Shown here in pieces: positions 10,666 through 24,360 of a stretch of DNA of 64,000 bases; positions within the stretch are counted from its first letter, which is position 1; every line of letters starts with the position of its first letter. The stretch covers positions 48,825,946 through 48,889,945 of the forward strand of contig NC_134465.1 in the NCBI RefSeq assembly GCF_047948215.1, read 5' to 3'. The translations under genes were made by a program, and so were the position numbers. The DNA is from Lycorma delicatula. Taxonomy: Eukaryota; Arthropoda; Insecta; Hemiptera; Fulgoridae. The notes below the pieces were generated by a model that worked only from the letters and a program-made list of their open reading frames with translations, searched no databases and was not told the origin of the DNA.

Positions 10666-11987
10666 AACCTGATTTCTGACAATTAGATTTTATTTTTTCC
10701 TGACCGTAAGCATATCTACAATGGTATGTAAATACGAAAATTATTCAAGTATATCAAGTAATTGCTTAAAATTACCATTAGTTGATAGAAGTAATCGAAA
10801 TTAACTTCATTCTTCACGAAAACTGTGTAATAACTGCGCGTCTGAAAGTGTCTGGAAGAAGATATAGAAGGTAAAACAGTAGAAAACAAAAATTTGCAAA
10901 CAGAAAACAGATACTAGATGTCGGCTCTAGTAAATATTTTAGTCATTAAAAGGTTAGTACACAACAGAATAAATTAGAGAATATCATCTAACCAATTAAA
11001 GCCGATTTGCGTGGCAGAGTGGTAACGTATCGACTTTTCCTCCGGAGATCCCAGGTTCGAATCCCGGTCAGGCACGGCATTTTTCATACGCTACAAAATT
11101 CAATTTTCATACTCTACGCACAAGCTTCAAGTTTATGTGGTGATATCGTAAAGAAAAAAAAATTAAACTAGCTAAACTTTTCCAATAAGCATTTGATTCC
11201 TGACCTCTCTCTTATCTTCACAAACCTTTGAAATACCAATATTAAATTCTAAAGCATTAAAATACTCTATACAAAGAATTAACCAACATTTTTTCTCCAG
11301 ATAATTTCAATATATTAAAATAAATAAATTCAATACACACGCACGCTCAAACAAAATTTACTCCATTTTTTTTATTTCTTGATGTTTCATTTTTCTTTGA
11401 GCCCAAAAAACCAAAGGACAGAAAGATGACTTAAGGCAAGAACGTAATAAATATATTTTTCATATCGATATCTTAGATTATTACGATGCATAAACTAGAT
11501 TAACAATAAATAACTTTAAAAAAACCTAAAAATGTTAAAAATACGAATAATTCTAAATATGGGCTTAAATATTACACCGCATTGACTTAATACTAAAGAT
11601 ATCAAATGTCTTACACGATCGCAGATTGATCCTTCACGTCTGTCGGCGGTAAAACCACAGCATGCGATTAATTAAAGATAAAATTTATCGTAGCAAACAT
11701 TTTCACTTAAGTTACAAAACAGCGACACGATACAGCGTACTAAACGTTAACGTTTGGTACCTGTTGAAATAGTTCCATGAACGCAGCGGACAGTGCGCAA
11801 ATGCGACGCTAATAACTTATCGCTTTAAAATTAATCACTTCTCGTAAAACAATTTTTTTTATTAGATAAAAGCGTAAACGCAGAATTCAAATATTTTTGA
11901 TTACTAGAAAGTATAAAAACACTTTATGTACAGATTTCTTTTGAGATTAGAACGAATACTCCAAAAATTTAATGCAAGCAAAAGTTT
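10666..11987. other. AT-rich spacer with one tRNA-like segment
   Basis: Apart from the tRNA-like SINE head at 11,001-11,100 I see no gene. The patch at 11,620-11,830 is more GC-balanced and contains AACGTTAACGTT-type palindromes, but I cannot assign it. Confidence 0.5.
11001..11100 (+). repeat. tRNA-like head of a second SINE family
   Basis: A box TGGCAGAGTGG (11,012-11,022) and B box GGTTCGAATCC (11,054-11,064) have tRNA spacing, and a T-arm-like CCAGG/CCCGG stem surrounds the loop. The 7-bp acceptor stem does not pair, so it is not a functional tRNA. The downstream GGCACGGCATTTTTC and ACGCTACAAA recur at 31,731-31,776, showing that this is a dispersed retroposon. Confidence 0.6.
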
Positions 11988-12000
11988 CAACAAAAAATCT

Positions 12001-12299
12001 TTTACTTTTTCTTGTTTAGCCTCCGGTAACTACCGTTTAGATAATACTTCAGAGGATGAATGAGGATGATATGTGTGAGTGTGAATGAAGTGTATTCTTG
12101 TACATTCTCAGTTCGACCATTCCTGAGATGTGCGGTTAATTGAAACCCAACCACCAAAGAACACCGGTATCCACGATCTAGTATTTAAATTCGTGTAAAA
12201 ATAACTGACTTTACTAGGACTTGAACGCTGGAACTCTCGACTTCCAAATCAACTGATTCGGGAAGACGCGTTCACCACTAGACCAACCCGGTGGGTTTC
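12001..12299 (-). repeat. tRNA-derived SINE, copy 3
   Basis: A full-length minus-strand member with A-box and B-box in the head. It is flanked by the 13-bp repeat CAACAAAAAATCT (11,988-12,000 and 12,300-12,312). Confidence 0.85.
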
Positions 12300-12312
12300 C
12301 AACAAAAAATCT

Positions 12313-13231
12313 GAAGGAAGCTGAAAATTTCAAATAAATATTAACAATTATTTTTTTTTTAATTTGGGGTTTTAAATTGTAACTCATACGAGTACACTTT
12401 TCATTAAATCCAGCCCCAGCTGAGACATTTTCTCTCTAATCCCTTAATCACCCCACCCCCTTTAACATCCCGAATCCAAAATTTAACAGCTTCTATAACC
12501 CAGATATAAAAATCACCTTGCCAAATTTTAAGATTCTTGGTGCAAGTAATGCCGGATAACTAATCAAAATACATACTGTTCGTTCGTATATACATACGAA
12601 CGGAGAGAATTTACCCCCTCATATTTTGGATTTATCGATTTCATAATTCTCCGAGTCCGAAAACGTGAAAGGAAATAATTTTTTGACACGACTACCTATA
12701 GTATACGGAAAAGTCAAAATTACCTTTAATTTGGTAATAACTACTGTTATCTTAAAACTTTTAATTTCATAACAGGCGTAATTTTAACAATAAAAATTCA
12801 ATCTTATTAAAAAAAAAAAGAATTTAAGTGATGGAAATGAAATTATACTGAAAATTATGTCACTAATTTTCTGAAATAATTCGGTTATTTATCGACCGAT
12901 ATTAAAAAAAAAATATTCATTTTTATTTCGCGAAAAATTTCGGTTTTCAAATTTCAACAGATATATCCATTTTGACCATCCCTGAATCCATTTTGACTAG
13001 TTTCGGCGTGAAACATATGTTTGCGCTCATACGTCACTCAAGTAGTGGGGGTATACACGCAAACTGCTGACCGTCAATCGTCGCGCAATGTCAGCCGTGT
13101 ACGCAACTCGCCCATCTAGCGGCATTATTAACAATTTTATATCTCATTTGTTTTATTTTATGTAACTTATTCTCATTCACTCAAGTCTCTTTATGACATG
13201 TATAAATTCGTATTCTAATCTATTTACAGTC
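12313..13231. other. AT-rich spacer with a fragment of repeat family X
   Basis: Positions 12,920-13,030 match family X (CGAAAAATTTCGGTTTTC, then CATTTTGACTAGTTTCGGCG), also seen at 14,560, 23,756, 34,655 and inverted at 38,910. A small palindrome, CGTTCGTATATACATACGAACG with its outermost bases trimmed, lies near 12,580. No gene is present. Confidence 0.5.
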
Positions 13232-14456
13232 CACTCATTGTTTTTGAGAGGAGAGTGGAAGAAGTGTTAGGAGAAGACCAATTTGGTTTCAGGAAAAGTA
13301 TAGGGACAAAGGGAAGCAATTTTAGGCCTCAGATTAATAGTAGAAGGAAGATTAAAGAAAAACAAACCAACATACTTGGCGTTTATAGACCTAGAAAAGG
13401 CATTCGATAACGTAGACTGGAATAAAATGTTCAGCATTTTAAAAAAGTTAGGGTTCAAATACAGAGATAGAAGAACAACTGCTAACATGTACAGGAACCA
13501 AACAGCACAGTAATAAGTGAAGTACATAAGAAAGAAGCCGTAATAAGAAAGGGAGTCCGACAAGGATGTTCCCTATCCCCGTTACTTTTTAATCTTTACA
13601 TGGAACTAGCAGTTAATGATGTTAAAGAACAATTTAGATTAGGAGTAACAGTACAAGGTGAAAAGATAAAGATGCTACGATTTGCTGATGATATAGTAAT
13701 TCTAGCCGAGAATAAAAAGGATTTAGAAGAATCAATGAACGGCATAGATGAAGTCCTACGCAAGAACTATCGCATGAAAATAAACAAGAACAAAACAAAA
13801 GTAATGAAATGTAGTAGAAATAACAAAATTGCACCACTGAATGTGAAAATAGCAGGAGAAAAGATTATGGAGGTAGAAGAATTTTTTTATTTGGGAAGTA
13901 GAATTACTAAAGATGGACAAAGCAGGAGCGATATAAAATGCCGAATAGCACAAGCGAAACGAGCCTTCAGTAAGAAATATATTGTTTACATCAAAAATTA
14001 ATTTAAATGTCAGGAAAAGATTTTTGAAAGTGTATGTTTGGAGTGTCGCTTTATATGGAATTGAAACTTGGACGATCGGAGTATCTGAGAAGAAAAGATT
14101 AGAAGCTTTTGAAATGCGGTGCGATAGGAGAATGTTAAAAATCAGATGGGTGGATAAAGTGACAAATGAAGAGGTATTGCGGCAAATAGATGAAGAAAGA
14201 AGCATTTGGAAAAATATAGTTAAAAGAAGAGAGACTTATAGGCCACATACTAAGGCATCCTGGAATAGTCGCTTTAATATTGGAAGGACAGGTAGAAGGA
14301 AAAAATTGTGTAGGCAGGCCACGTTTGGAATATGTAAAACAAATTGTTAGGGATGTAGGATGTAGAGGGTATACTGAAATGAAACGACTAGCACTAGATA
14401 GGGAATCTTGGAGGGCTGCATCAAACCAGTCAAATGACTGAAGACAAAAAAAAAAA
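13232..14456 (+). pseudogene. Non-LTR retrotransposon RT fragment, copy B, with poly-A
   Basis: This is the longest of the three LINE copies. It starts inside the RT domain with EDQFGFRKSIGT, slips frame, continues FIDLEKAFDNVDWNKM, then RKGVRQGCSLSPLLF, LRFADDIVILAENKK and LYGIETW. Small indels after the FADD motif (near 13,980 and 14,230) break the frame into 133- and 122-residue pieces. The 3' end TCAAATGACTGAAGAC is followed by a poly-A run at about 14,442-14,453, marking the natural end. 5' truncation plus a poly-A tail is the usual signature of target-primed reverse transcription. The catalytic Asp pair survives, but the frame does not. Confidence 0.85.
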
Positions 14457-14559
14457 TCATTGTTTTATTAAATATCATTCTTGACTGAATTATGAGCATT
14501 GTTTCTTTGTTTATTTCATGCTATTCGAATTATGAAACATCCATATTTAGTCAAACAAC

Positions 14560-15030
14560 ATAGTTATGTATCTCACATAATTAAAAAACGATTGGCCGTA
14601 GTATCTTGAAATTTTTAATTTTGGACTGTTGTAATATCTAGTTTTGAACCTCCCCTTTTGATTTAAATCAACTGAACTACAAGCACTCAGAATCAAAAAA
14701 AAATTGTAATTCGGACTTTTTCTTAACTGTAGTAATACGCATTCATTGAGAGTTATTCAACGATATACCATAAGTGGTACTTATTTTTATTGGTTCCAGA
14801 GTTATAGCCAAATAAAATTTTCATTAATGAAATATTTGGATCTTACAAGGGGAAGGCACATCGGTTCAAATCGACTCAACCTCCTTTTTTTTAACTAAAA
14901 TACATTGATTTATTAATAATTATTAACCTCTGATTGTAAAAAATGTTTTACAATAAATAATTATTCAATAATAACAATAAATTAAAAAAATGTGAAAAAA
15001 CATCTGATTTTTTGTTTAAAATGAAAGGAA
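14560..15030 (+). repeat. Repeat family X, copy
   Basis: Shared landmarks are ACGATTGGCCGTAGTATCTT, GACTGTTGTAATATCTAG and AAGGGGAAGGCACATCGG. The same block is seen at 23,756, 34,655 and, inverted, 38,910. No coding potential. The best preserved left end (at 23,760) carries the short hairpin ACTTCCTT...AAGGAAGT, consistent with a MITE terminus. Confidence 0.65.
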
Positions 15031-15034
15031 GGGA

Positions 15035-15425
15035 AAGTTATTGTAATCGATTCAATTGGGCCTTATGAGCTGGATCTTGACGTTTTGACACCTAAGGAAC
15101 CCAAAAACTGGATAAAAATTTTCCGGATGTTCGTATGTACATGTACGTGGTGTGTATGTTTGGTGTCGCTCTTTAAATCACCTTACACTTCCAGAGCTAC
15201 TGAACCAATTTTTGTCAGATTATTGACCACACATATATATATATATATAAAGACACTGATGCCCTTAAATGTTCAACTTAAAAGGTCTAGATGGTGAAGC
15301 TGTAGAGCAAGGTCACTCTCAGTATCTGGAGATTTTCCCTAATTAATATCTTATTTTTCTTCCGCACATTTGTTAACAATTAAGATAAATAATATCTGCA
15401 AGAAAGATTTTTGCGAAATCGTATC
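15035..15425 (+). repeat. Repeat family Y, copy
   Basis: CTGGATCTTGACGTTTTGAC, then AAATTTTCCGGATGTTCGTA, then AGCAAGGTCACTCT occur here and, inverted, at 35,265-35,660. A TA microsatellite has expanded inside this copy near 15,235. Both copies lie just right of a family X copy, so X and Y may be parts of one larger element that is rearranged here. Confidence 0.6.
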
Positions 15426-15818
15426 CCCACCCCAAAAAATTATCTATAAACTAGTGACTAAGTGGGTATACTGCGTCAATAGTACCCCCTCTCATCACAA
15501 GGAGCGCTAGTGTAGCACTGACGTACAGCTGCGGAGTCGTCTGCTGTGTTGTAACGTCACAGGTGAGCGGTAGAATTAAATAAATTAATATTTAAAGTGT
15601 AAAAATTGTTTAAAGTAACCGCTACTTACGCCACACTCGCGCGAATGAAATACGGTGTGCGCACACGCTTTAGTTAGAATCATTGAATTAAATAAACAAA
15701 TAATATTATATTTAAATAAAATGATAAATATTTTTAATTAATTCTTTTTTTTTATTGTTCTATCAATGGTAGCTCAGAAATCGGCCAAGTAGTGTGTTTA
15801 CACTGCGCGTTTAAAAAA

Positions 15819-17280
<1,462 letters not shown>

Positions 17281-18693
17281 AGAAAACGATTTGTACCAAA
17301 AAAACTTTTTTTCTTTCATTGTTTATGTAAAAACTTAAAAGGCGGCTCTCGTATGTACGAGTATATAAAATAAATTAATGATTCCTCAAATCACCGTTCT
17401 TGAGACATACACGCACACGCACACACACACACATATATATATAATATAATATCTGTATGTATGTATGTATCTCACGAAAAAATGGGATAAATTTCAGGAC
17501 ATGTTCTACAAGTGAAAAAATAAAGAAAGTACACACACGCGCGCGCGCGCGCGCGCGAATGAGACAGATAACATAAACGAAATATTGTTTAAGGAATTAT
17601 TAGATTGGATTGATGCGTAATATGACACTAATTTTAAGGGCAGAGGGAAAATAAGTTTTACGATATTAACAAAACTGTTAAAATAGAATTAGATAAATAA
17701 ACCAATTACAATACATTTTTCTGGCTAACTAGAAAAAAATAAAAAAGAATAACGCTAGATAATAAAAAGAAATAAAACTACAGCATTATCCTAAAATGAG
17801 AAACTAATTACAATATCGTGTTGAACTTCAAATATGTTATTATCTACTATATTGTCAGGTCCTTTTAATTCCATTCATTTTTTAATGTAAATAGTGTATA
17901 ATTCAGTAACCAATTTTTTTTTTTTTTTTTTGTGAAAAGAATAAAACAATTTGTTTGCCATGTCAAAAAAATAAATTGAAATTAAAGACAGGAAACTAAA
18001 ATTAATGAAATTTTCGTGATGCGAGCGTGTTTTGATCAAAGAAAAGTAAATTATTTGCGAATAATTTCGGTGTAATTTAATAATAACTACAAAGTATGTT
18101 ATTTATACCACCTTCATTCTACGAATTTTAATTTATTTTATTTTATGAAACAAAAAGTAAACCGCTTATGATTTCTTTTTTGCATCTAATCCAGTCAACC
18201 CTTCTTCAGTGATTTGACCGATTTATAGCCGGAAAACCGGTTGTAGATCGCTATAGATCTATAAAGCCACGATCGATCAGCTACGTAATTGTTGAGTTAG
18301 GCAAAAGTATTATATTAAGAAATTTGAGTCTATTCTTCAATTGTTTTTAAATTCTGACTTACATCAATTCACGTAGTATGTGTAGAAATAAAAAAAAATA
18401 AACGTAAAGAAAAAATATAACTATGATTACAAATATAAGGAAATTACATTTTTCGATGCCTGACCATATTGATATTTATTGGGTGCACAATGCTGGAGGT
18501 TGATTACAATGGATTAGAATGCGCTTGCAATAATAGCGGAAAAAAGGCGGGGATTGAAACACAACAGAAAAGCCTATTTGTCATATAGAATCCCCTCCAC
18601 TTAAACTCGCATAAACATAGCCCACCCATCAACACGTCACTATATTTCCCACCCAATCGTGATCGAAAATCCCATTTAATAACCTTGATGGAC
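17281..18693. other. AT-rich spacer with microsatellites and repeat Z
   Basis: It contains short CA and GC dinucleotide tracts (17,406-17,435 and 17,535-17,558), with a repeat Z copy between them. Patches at 18,190-18,290 and 18,500-18,690 are less AT-rich but carry no readable frame. Confidence 0.5.
17465..17530 (+). repeat. Repeat Z, copy 1 (about 65 bp)
   Basis: ATCTCACGAAAAAATGGG followed by ATGTTCTACAAGTGAAAA and AATAAAGAAA. Closely related 65-bp blocks occur at 56,116-56,183 and 56,576-56,640, all on the plus strand. It is probably the conserved end of a MITE family. Confidence 0.55.
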
Positions 18694-18783
18694 TTTTTTC
18701 CTGTTTAGCCTCCAGTAATTACCGGTCAGATAATACTTCAGAGGATGATATGTATGAGTGTAAATGAAGTGTAGTCTTGTACA
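18694..18783 (-). repeat. tRNA-derived SINE, copy 5, 3' part
   Basis: This is the 3' portion (GGAGGCTAAACAGG end) of a minus-strand SINE. Its other part lies 2.9 kb away at 21,682-21,888. The break falls in TGTAGTCTTGTACA, which is present on both sides of the intervening LINE. Confidence 0.85.
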
Positions 18784-21681
18784 TCTCGATTCCCCCCCGA
18801 AGGGAGAAGATCCCACCTCGTAGCGTGTCCGGTCGCTACACCACCCCCTCCGATCCTAGCCAGTAGTGGCTTTAACGGAGGACATCTTCTCGCCCTCAAA
18901 CTGATTGCGCACCACAGCTTTCAGTTCAGGCCCCGCAGAGATGCCACCGATGCAGATGCCCCGAGGGACATCTGCATAGATAAAGTTCACCCCGAGATAG
19001 TTTTATGTGTTTATGCCTTCAGAAAGAAGATAACGGACACCTGCAGCTACCACGTCGCCCTCAGGAACTAAGCTAGAAGCCTAACCGCGGAATGAAGACC
19101 CCGCGCCTAGCCCTAACTATTAATGAGCCAACTTACTGAATGTCTCAGATCCGAGTAACTACCACTTCAACAAAACTTCCCACTAAAGTTTTACACAGCG
19201 AAATTTGGTCCTAGCTCCCTTAAAGAACCCCGCTTAATAACTCAATGAGTTCAAACTATCTGACTCCGCTTCGGTCTGCCCGCGAGAGGAGAACTAACGC
19301 CTACTCCCTCGCAGCTCCATCGCGGAGTCCCGCGTGACATTCACCATCTTTAGTAACCACCGTCGAAACGCCACTGCCTACCACCGAAGCGCCGCAAAGC
19401 CACGTCCCGCCGACTGTGACGTATGCTCACAAAACGCCCTCGTCGGAGCTCGACCGCACCCTCCGGGACAAGGATAACCATGCTCGTTGGCAGCGGCCGC
19501 CGACAGCTTTATTCCAACAAAATAACACCAATTAGATCTAACCGAGGCACGCTGCCTTAAGCGCCTACCTTCGGCCAGTCAACTGCCCAGGCGGTCCCTA
19601 GCCACCCAGGTTCCTACTAAATCCCTTCGGCAGTCCTGCTCAGGGCGAGGAAGCGAAGGAAGCCAGCAACTATTGTCCACTCTCTACGAGTCCTCCAGTT
19701 GACTCGTAGATCCAAAACAGAGTTTACTCTCTCGAGTTCCCTAGTAACTCTGGTACGCTCATACCTGGGACATATGTGTAGGACATGGTCCACGGTGTCA
19801 TCGACCCTACATTCCGGACAGAAGCCGGAATCAACCAACCGAAACCTAGCCAATTTATCCCTAAAGGCACCATGTCCGGAGAGGAACTGCGTCGTGTGCC
19901 GATTGGGGGATACCCAGCTAACCGCTCGCAACTCTCTAACATTGGGAAATATACCATGCGTATAACAACCTGTTGAAGAATCGTTCCACCTATCTTGCCA
20001 AGAGTCAAAACCTTGGTCTTCGATCTCACGCATACGCTCTGAAGTAAGAAGGCCTCCCTTCTTTGCAACATACCGCTGGCTACGTTCTGTAGCCGAAATG
20101 TCCAAAGTTTTGATGCCTGCGATCACAGTTACTGCCTCTCGCGAGACAGTCCTGTAACCGCCGACAACCGCTAATAAAAGAAGACGCTGGGTTCTTAATA
20201 GAATGTCCCTATAACATTGGTACCGCATACGATGAGCCCAGACGGGCGCAGCGTAAACATAATGGCCTCGCAAACACCTTTGTAAAGAATCCGCATGGTA
20301 CGGAAATTCAACCCCCAATCGGGATGGATTACTCTACGGACGCCGAAGAAAGCATCAACTGCCTTCTTCGCCACATACTGCAGGTGCTCCTTGAAGAGAA
20401 GCCTCTTATCAAGGATAACACCCAGATACTTCTGAAGAGTGACATACCTAATTGAACGGCCATCCATCACAACCCGCGGGTGGCGAGTTGCAGCTAGCCG
20501 GCCCTTCAAAAACATCATAGTGGTTTTCTCCGCACTGAAAACCATCTTATGCTGAAGACTCCACAACCGCAAAACCCTACATGCCTGTGCCGCTCTAAGC
20601 TCAATCTCAGCACGCGAACCGCCCTCGACCAGCAGCAGCCCATCGTCGGCGTAAGCCACAACGCGACAACCACCGGGCAAACACAGCCGCATGAGAGAGT
20701 CGAACTCGATGGTCCAGACGAGTGGACCTAATACACTGCCCTGTGGACATCCTTTAGACAGGGTCTTTCCTACTTGCGAACTGCCGTCACGAAGGACAAC
20801 AGTTCTATCGCTGGAATAACTCGAGAGAGTGCTAATTTCATTCCGCGTCCAACCACGCTTCTGCAATTGAAACAAGGCACAAGTTATTGAGGGCCACCAC
20901 AAGTTATTAAATGCCCCGGATATGTCCAAGAAGACACCGAGTACATATTTGCACTCACTGCCTGAAGCCAGATCCAGGACCTTAAAAATCGCGTCCTTTG
21001 TACTCTTGCCGGGTCAAAACTATACTGGTCGTCCATCAGCATGTGATTTGAAGTCAACCTACTATTTATGCGGAGGTAGAGTACCTTTTTGAAAACCTTT
21101 CCAACAACTGGCAAGAGCGTCAGAGGACGGTAAGAAGAACTGACGGTGGGGGTCCTTGTCGCCACCTTTGAAAAACAGCTTCAAAATACCACGCTTCCAG
21201 CATGCCGGAAAATACCCGGCGAATAAACACCTATTGAACACCCTAGTCAACGGGCCGAGAATCACAGGCAGGGTGCGAACATGTAGCTCCACCGTAATAC
21301 CATCATATCCGGGGGCTTTGTTCCTAGTCAGGCTACAGATTACTTGACGGACTTCCGCCTCAGCAATCTCCGAAGACACAGAGTCTGTGTCAAAATCTAC
21401 AACCGCCGCTCGAACGCTCCGATGATACGAGGTCTCACCAACCTCAGTATCATCGGGGAGTAGATCGTCCATCAGAAGAGATAGAACACGATCTTTCTCA
21501 ACTACAACGCCGTCTTGGGTCGAGAGAGCCGACAGAAGATTGTCCTTTTTCCGCTTGTGACCAAGTACTCGATAAACAACACCCCAAGGGTCTTTATTCC
21601 CCTGCTCTTGAACAAAAGAGCGCCAGGAATCCTGCCTCGAAGTCCTAATACTATGAAAATACGCGTTCCTTTTCTGACGAT
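18784..21681 (-). mobile_element. R1-clade-like non-LTR retrotransposon inside a SINE
   Basis: The 2.9 kb insertion, reading on the minus strand, is flanked by a perfect 14-bp duplication TGTAGTCTTGTACA (18,770-18,783 and 21,682-21,695). It is 5'-truncated, starting within ORF2, and has an 830-bp 3' untranslated region with no poly-A. GC content is far above the surrounding DNA, which suggests a recent insertion. Confidence 0.85.
19617..21681 (-). pseudogene. R1-like ORF2: reverse transcriptase plus C-terminal zinc knuckle
   Basis: Reading from 21,681 downward: a linker with NPWGVV-like KDPWGVVYRVLGHKRKK, then RNKAPGYDGI, FPACWKRGILKLFFKGG, a frameshift, SSYRPLTLLPVVGKVFKKV, MDISGAFNNLWW, GCPQGSVLGPLVW and the catalytic VVAYADDGLLLV (near 20,650). 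LQKYLGVILDKRL follows. After a further frameshift comes the C-terminal domain with CPECRVDDTVDHVLHICP, a C-x2-C-x7-H-x4-C knuckle typical of R1-clade ORF2 proteins. The stop is at 19,617-19,619. Three frameshifts (near 21,160, 20,900 and 20,250) inactivate it, though the catalytic residues remain. The endonuclease domain was lost by truncation. In the frame map the first 20 or so residues come from the SINE and do not belong to the element. Confidence 0.85.
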
Positions 21682-21888
21682 TGTAGTCTTGTACAGTCTT
21701 AGTTCGACCATTCCTGAGATGTGTCGTTAATTGAAACCCAGCCACCAAAGAACACCGGTATCCACGATCTAGTATTCAAAGCCGTATAAGAATAACTGCC
21801 TTTACTAGGACTTGAACGCTGGAGCTCTCGACTTCCAAATCAGCTAATTTGGGAAGACGCGTTCACCACTAGACCAACCCGGTGGGTT
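21682..21888 (-). repeat. tRNA-derived SINE, copy 5, 5' part
   Basis: The tRNA-related head and first part of the SINE, with the GGTCTAGTGG A box and a GTTCAAGTCC B box on the minus strand. It continues the fragment at 18,694-18,783 once the LINE is removed. I see no clear outer target duplication for this copy. Confidence 0.85.
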
Positions 21889-21933
21889 AACTAAGTCAGA
21901 CCTGACAAGCCGGTAGCGGTAATTGCATTTGTC

Positions 21934-21934
21934 T

Positions 21935-21965
<31 letters not shown>

Positions 21966-21989
21966 CGCACACACACACACACACACACA
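21934..21989. repeat. (AC)n microsatellite
   Basis: About 56 bp of AC repeat with two GC interruptions, directly right of the split SINE head but not at its tail end. Confidence 0.9.
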
Positions 21990-23124
21990 ACAATAGCTGG
22001 AAAACTGGGTGGAGAACACAAACTACGAAGAACAACGCTTTTTAAATAATCCGGTTACATAATTTCAATCAAAATAACTTTTTTAACTTTAAAAAAGTTA
22101 AACAAATTCTCAAACAAAGAATCTTAAAGTTTCTTATTAAACGAAATATGAAATTGAACAGTCTAAAATATTCAGGTATATTTTAATTATTTATTTACGC
22201 AAACAATAATGAATCTGAGAGCAGAACTCGAGATTAAACGGTCAGCATACAAATAGTTAGATGTGTAGAAAAAAAATTAAACATCTAATTCTGAAAATAT
22301 ATTTTTTTATAAATAGCATTCTTTAACAGATGACATAAATAATACGAGAAATCAAAACGTTTTTGTTTATATTTTAGAATCTTATATATTTTATTATTTT
22401 ATTATTTACTTATTTTTTTTTATTATTTCTTATATTTTATCTTAAAATAACCAAAAAAGGAATTTTTCTTAAAAATAAAATAATCAGTTTTTTTTTTCTT
22501 TTAATCATGGATTAAGTGGTTTTGCATACATTAAAGGTTTCTATTGAATAAATTAAAATTTTTATTACATCTTTTCAAATAAAATAAAGAAAAAACTATG
22601 CTAAAATTTCTTTAAAAAATTAAGTTATTTATTTCAAATATTTTCAAGAGATCAACAAGTATTCTTATTAAAAAAATAAATAAATATGAATAAAATAAAT
22701 AATTATAGATTGAAATTTAAAAGTTAATAATTATAATAATAACATCAAATATCACGTACATGATATATAATAGTAAAATATATATCTATCATAGAACTAC
22801 ATAATTTTTTTCATTAAAATAAAATTTTTCATTATAATTAAAATTTTAAATATAAATTACCTAACTTATAATTAAAAATTAATATTTTTTTTAGAATATA
22901 TAATTATAATAATATGCAGGTAACATTAAAATCGACTATGTAATTAAAAAATATGTACATCTTAATTTGAACTAGCAATTAAAAATGTAAAAAATTATAA
23001 TACCTACACAAAAATGTAATTATAATTTTATAAAAAGGAAAATAAACAAATAAAAAAGAAGTAAATAGATTAAAAAAAAAAATGTAAAGAATAATATCAC
23101 GTGATTTTTGGGCGACTACCAACC
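21990..23124. other. Very AT-rich spacer
   Basis: Runs of A, T and AT-rich trinucleotides only. No frame or repeat boundary is visible. Confidence 0.6.
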
Positions 23125-23490
23125 AAATACAGAATGATTCAGGAGGATAAGGCAATACTTTGACAACTCATTCTAGAGGCTAAAAATAAGAAAAACGTTC
23201 ATATAAACACATATCCGAAAACGCTTCGTTAGCGACTTTGCCCGAGTTTCAGTTCCTCCGGGTAAATTAAGGCTTTCTGAAATTCTGCGAAGTCAATTAA
23301 GGGGCAAATTCAATTGTTTCTTATGGTTTTTGAGCTGGGAAATCGAAAAAAATAGGTCCCAGAACTGTATCTCTGTTAACTTCTAAGATATCCCACGTAA
23401 AACGCCAAAAATAAGGTCAAAAAACACATATTTTTTTACGTTTGACGTACAATAATGTTGTTAAATTGGCAATAATTAAATTTACATTTT
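23125..23490 (+). repeat. Arm of the long-inverted-repeat element family
   Basis: The order CGCTTCGTTAGCGA, CCTCCGGGTAAATTAAGG, CAATTAAGGGGCAAATTC and TACGTTTGACGTACAATAA matches the left arm of the 5.5-8.1 kb element. Only one arm is present, so this is a solo fragment. It begins with CAGAATGATTCAGGAGGATA, which may be the true family terminus. Confidence 0.6.
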
Positions 23491-23755
23491 TGAACTTCGA
23501 TAGGCTCCCTCGCCCCTAATATTGTCCCAAAGTATTTTCTTGGGGTGTGACTTGCACTATTACTATGCCTAGGAAGACAAAAAAAATCTGTTAAAAATAT
23601 GAAATAAATAAAAAGATAGTCATTTTCGATTTTTGGTGAAGGGATAATTTTGGGTCAAATTCTTTTTTTAATAATGGCCGAACAGGCATGCACGAATAAA
23701 CTGAGCTTAATAAAAATTAGAGTCATATTTGTAAAGTTTACATTACGTAACTAAT

Positions 23756-24360
23756 TTTTACTTCCTTGTACGAAGTAAAGGAAGTATTGTGATCGCGAAA
23801 AATTTCGGTTTTCAGATTTCAACGGAAATATGCATTTTTAACAACCCCTGAATCAATTTTGACTAGTTTCGGTATGACGTCTGTACGTACGTATGTATCT
23901 CGCATAACTCAAAAACTATTAGCCGTAGTATGTTGAAATTTTTTATTTAAGACTGTTGTAATATCTAGTTATGCACCTCCCGTTTTGATTGCAATTGACT
24001 GAACCAAAAATGTCCAAAAAAAAACCCCAAAATATCAGGATTTTGGACTGTTTATTAACTGTAGTAATAAGCCCTCATTGAGAGCTTTCCAATGATTCGA
24101 GTTTATCATAAGTAATACTTATTTTCATTGGTTCCAGAATTACAGCCAAATAAAATTTTAATTAATATTTGGATCTTAGGGGAAGATAACAAAAAGGACT
24201 TCTCCTTTTTGTTATCTTTCTTTTTAATTTGTTTTTTAACATTTTTTTTTAAAATTAAATATATTAATTTATTAATAATTATTAACGCGTGATTGTAAAA
24301 AAATGTTTACAATAAATTGTTCAATAATAACAACAAAAAATGAAAATACAAAAAAAATCA
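23756..24360 (+). repeat. Repeat family X, best-preserved copy
   Basis: It starts with the hairpin-forming ACTTCCTT...AAGGAAGT (23,760-23,785), then CGAAAAATTTCGGTTTTC, TCAATTTTGACTAGTTTCGG, ACTATTAGCCGTAGTATG and GACTGTTGTAATATCTAG. The right part is AT-rich and ends without a clear terminus. No coding capacity. Confidence 0.65.

Noticed and set aside
11001..11080. Functional tRNA gene
   Set aside because: A and B boxes are present, but the acceptor stem does not pair and the tail is shared with a dispersed repeat.
13267..14205. Minus-strand frames opposite the LINE copies
   Set aside because: Shadows of the plus-strand RT; the same antisense frames recur at all three copies and contain no domain.
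21062..21748. A true N-terminus MVAGFQLTTHLRNGRTK for the R1-like protein
   Set aside because: Those residues come from the SINE upstream of the target duplication; the element is 5'-truncated.
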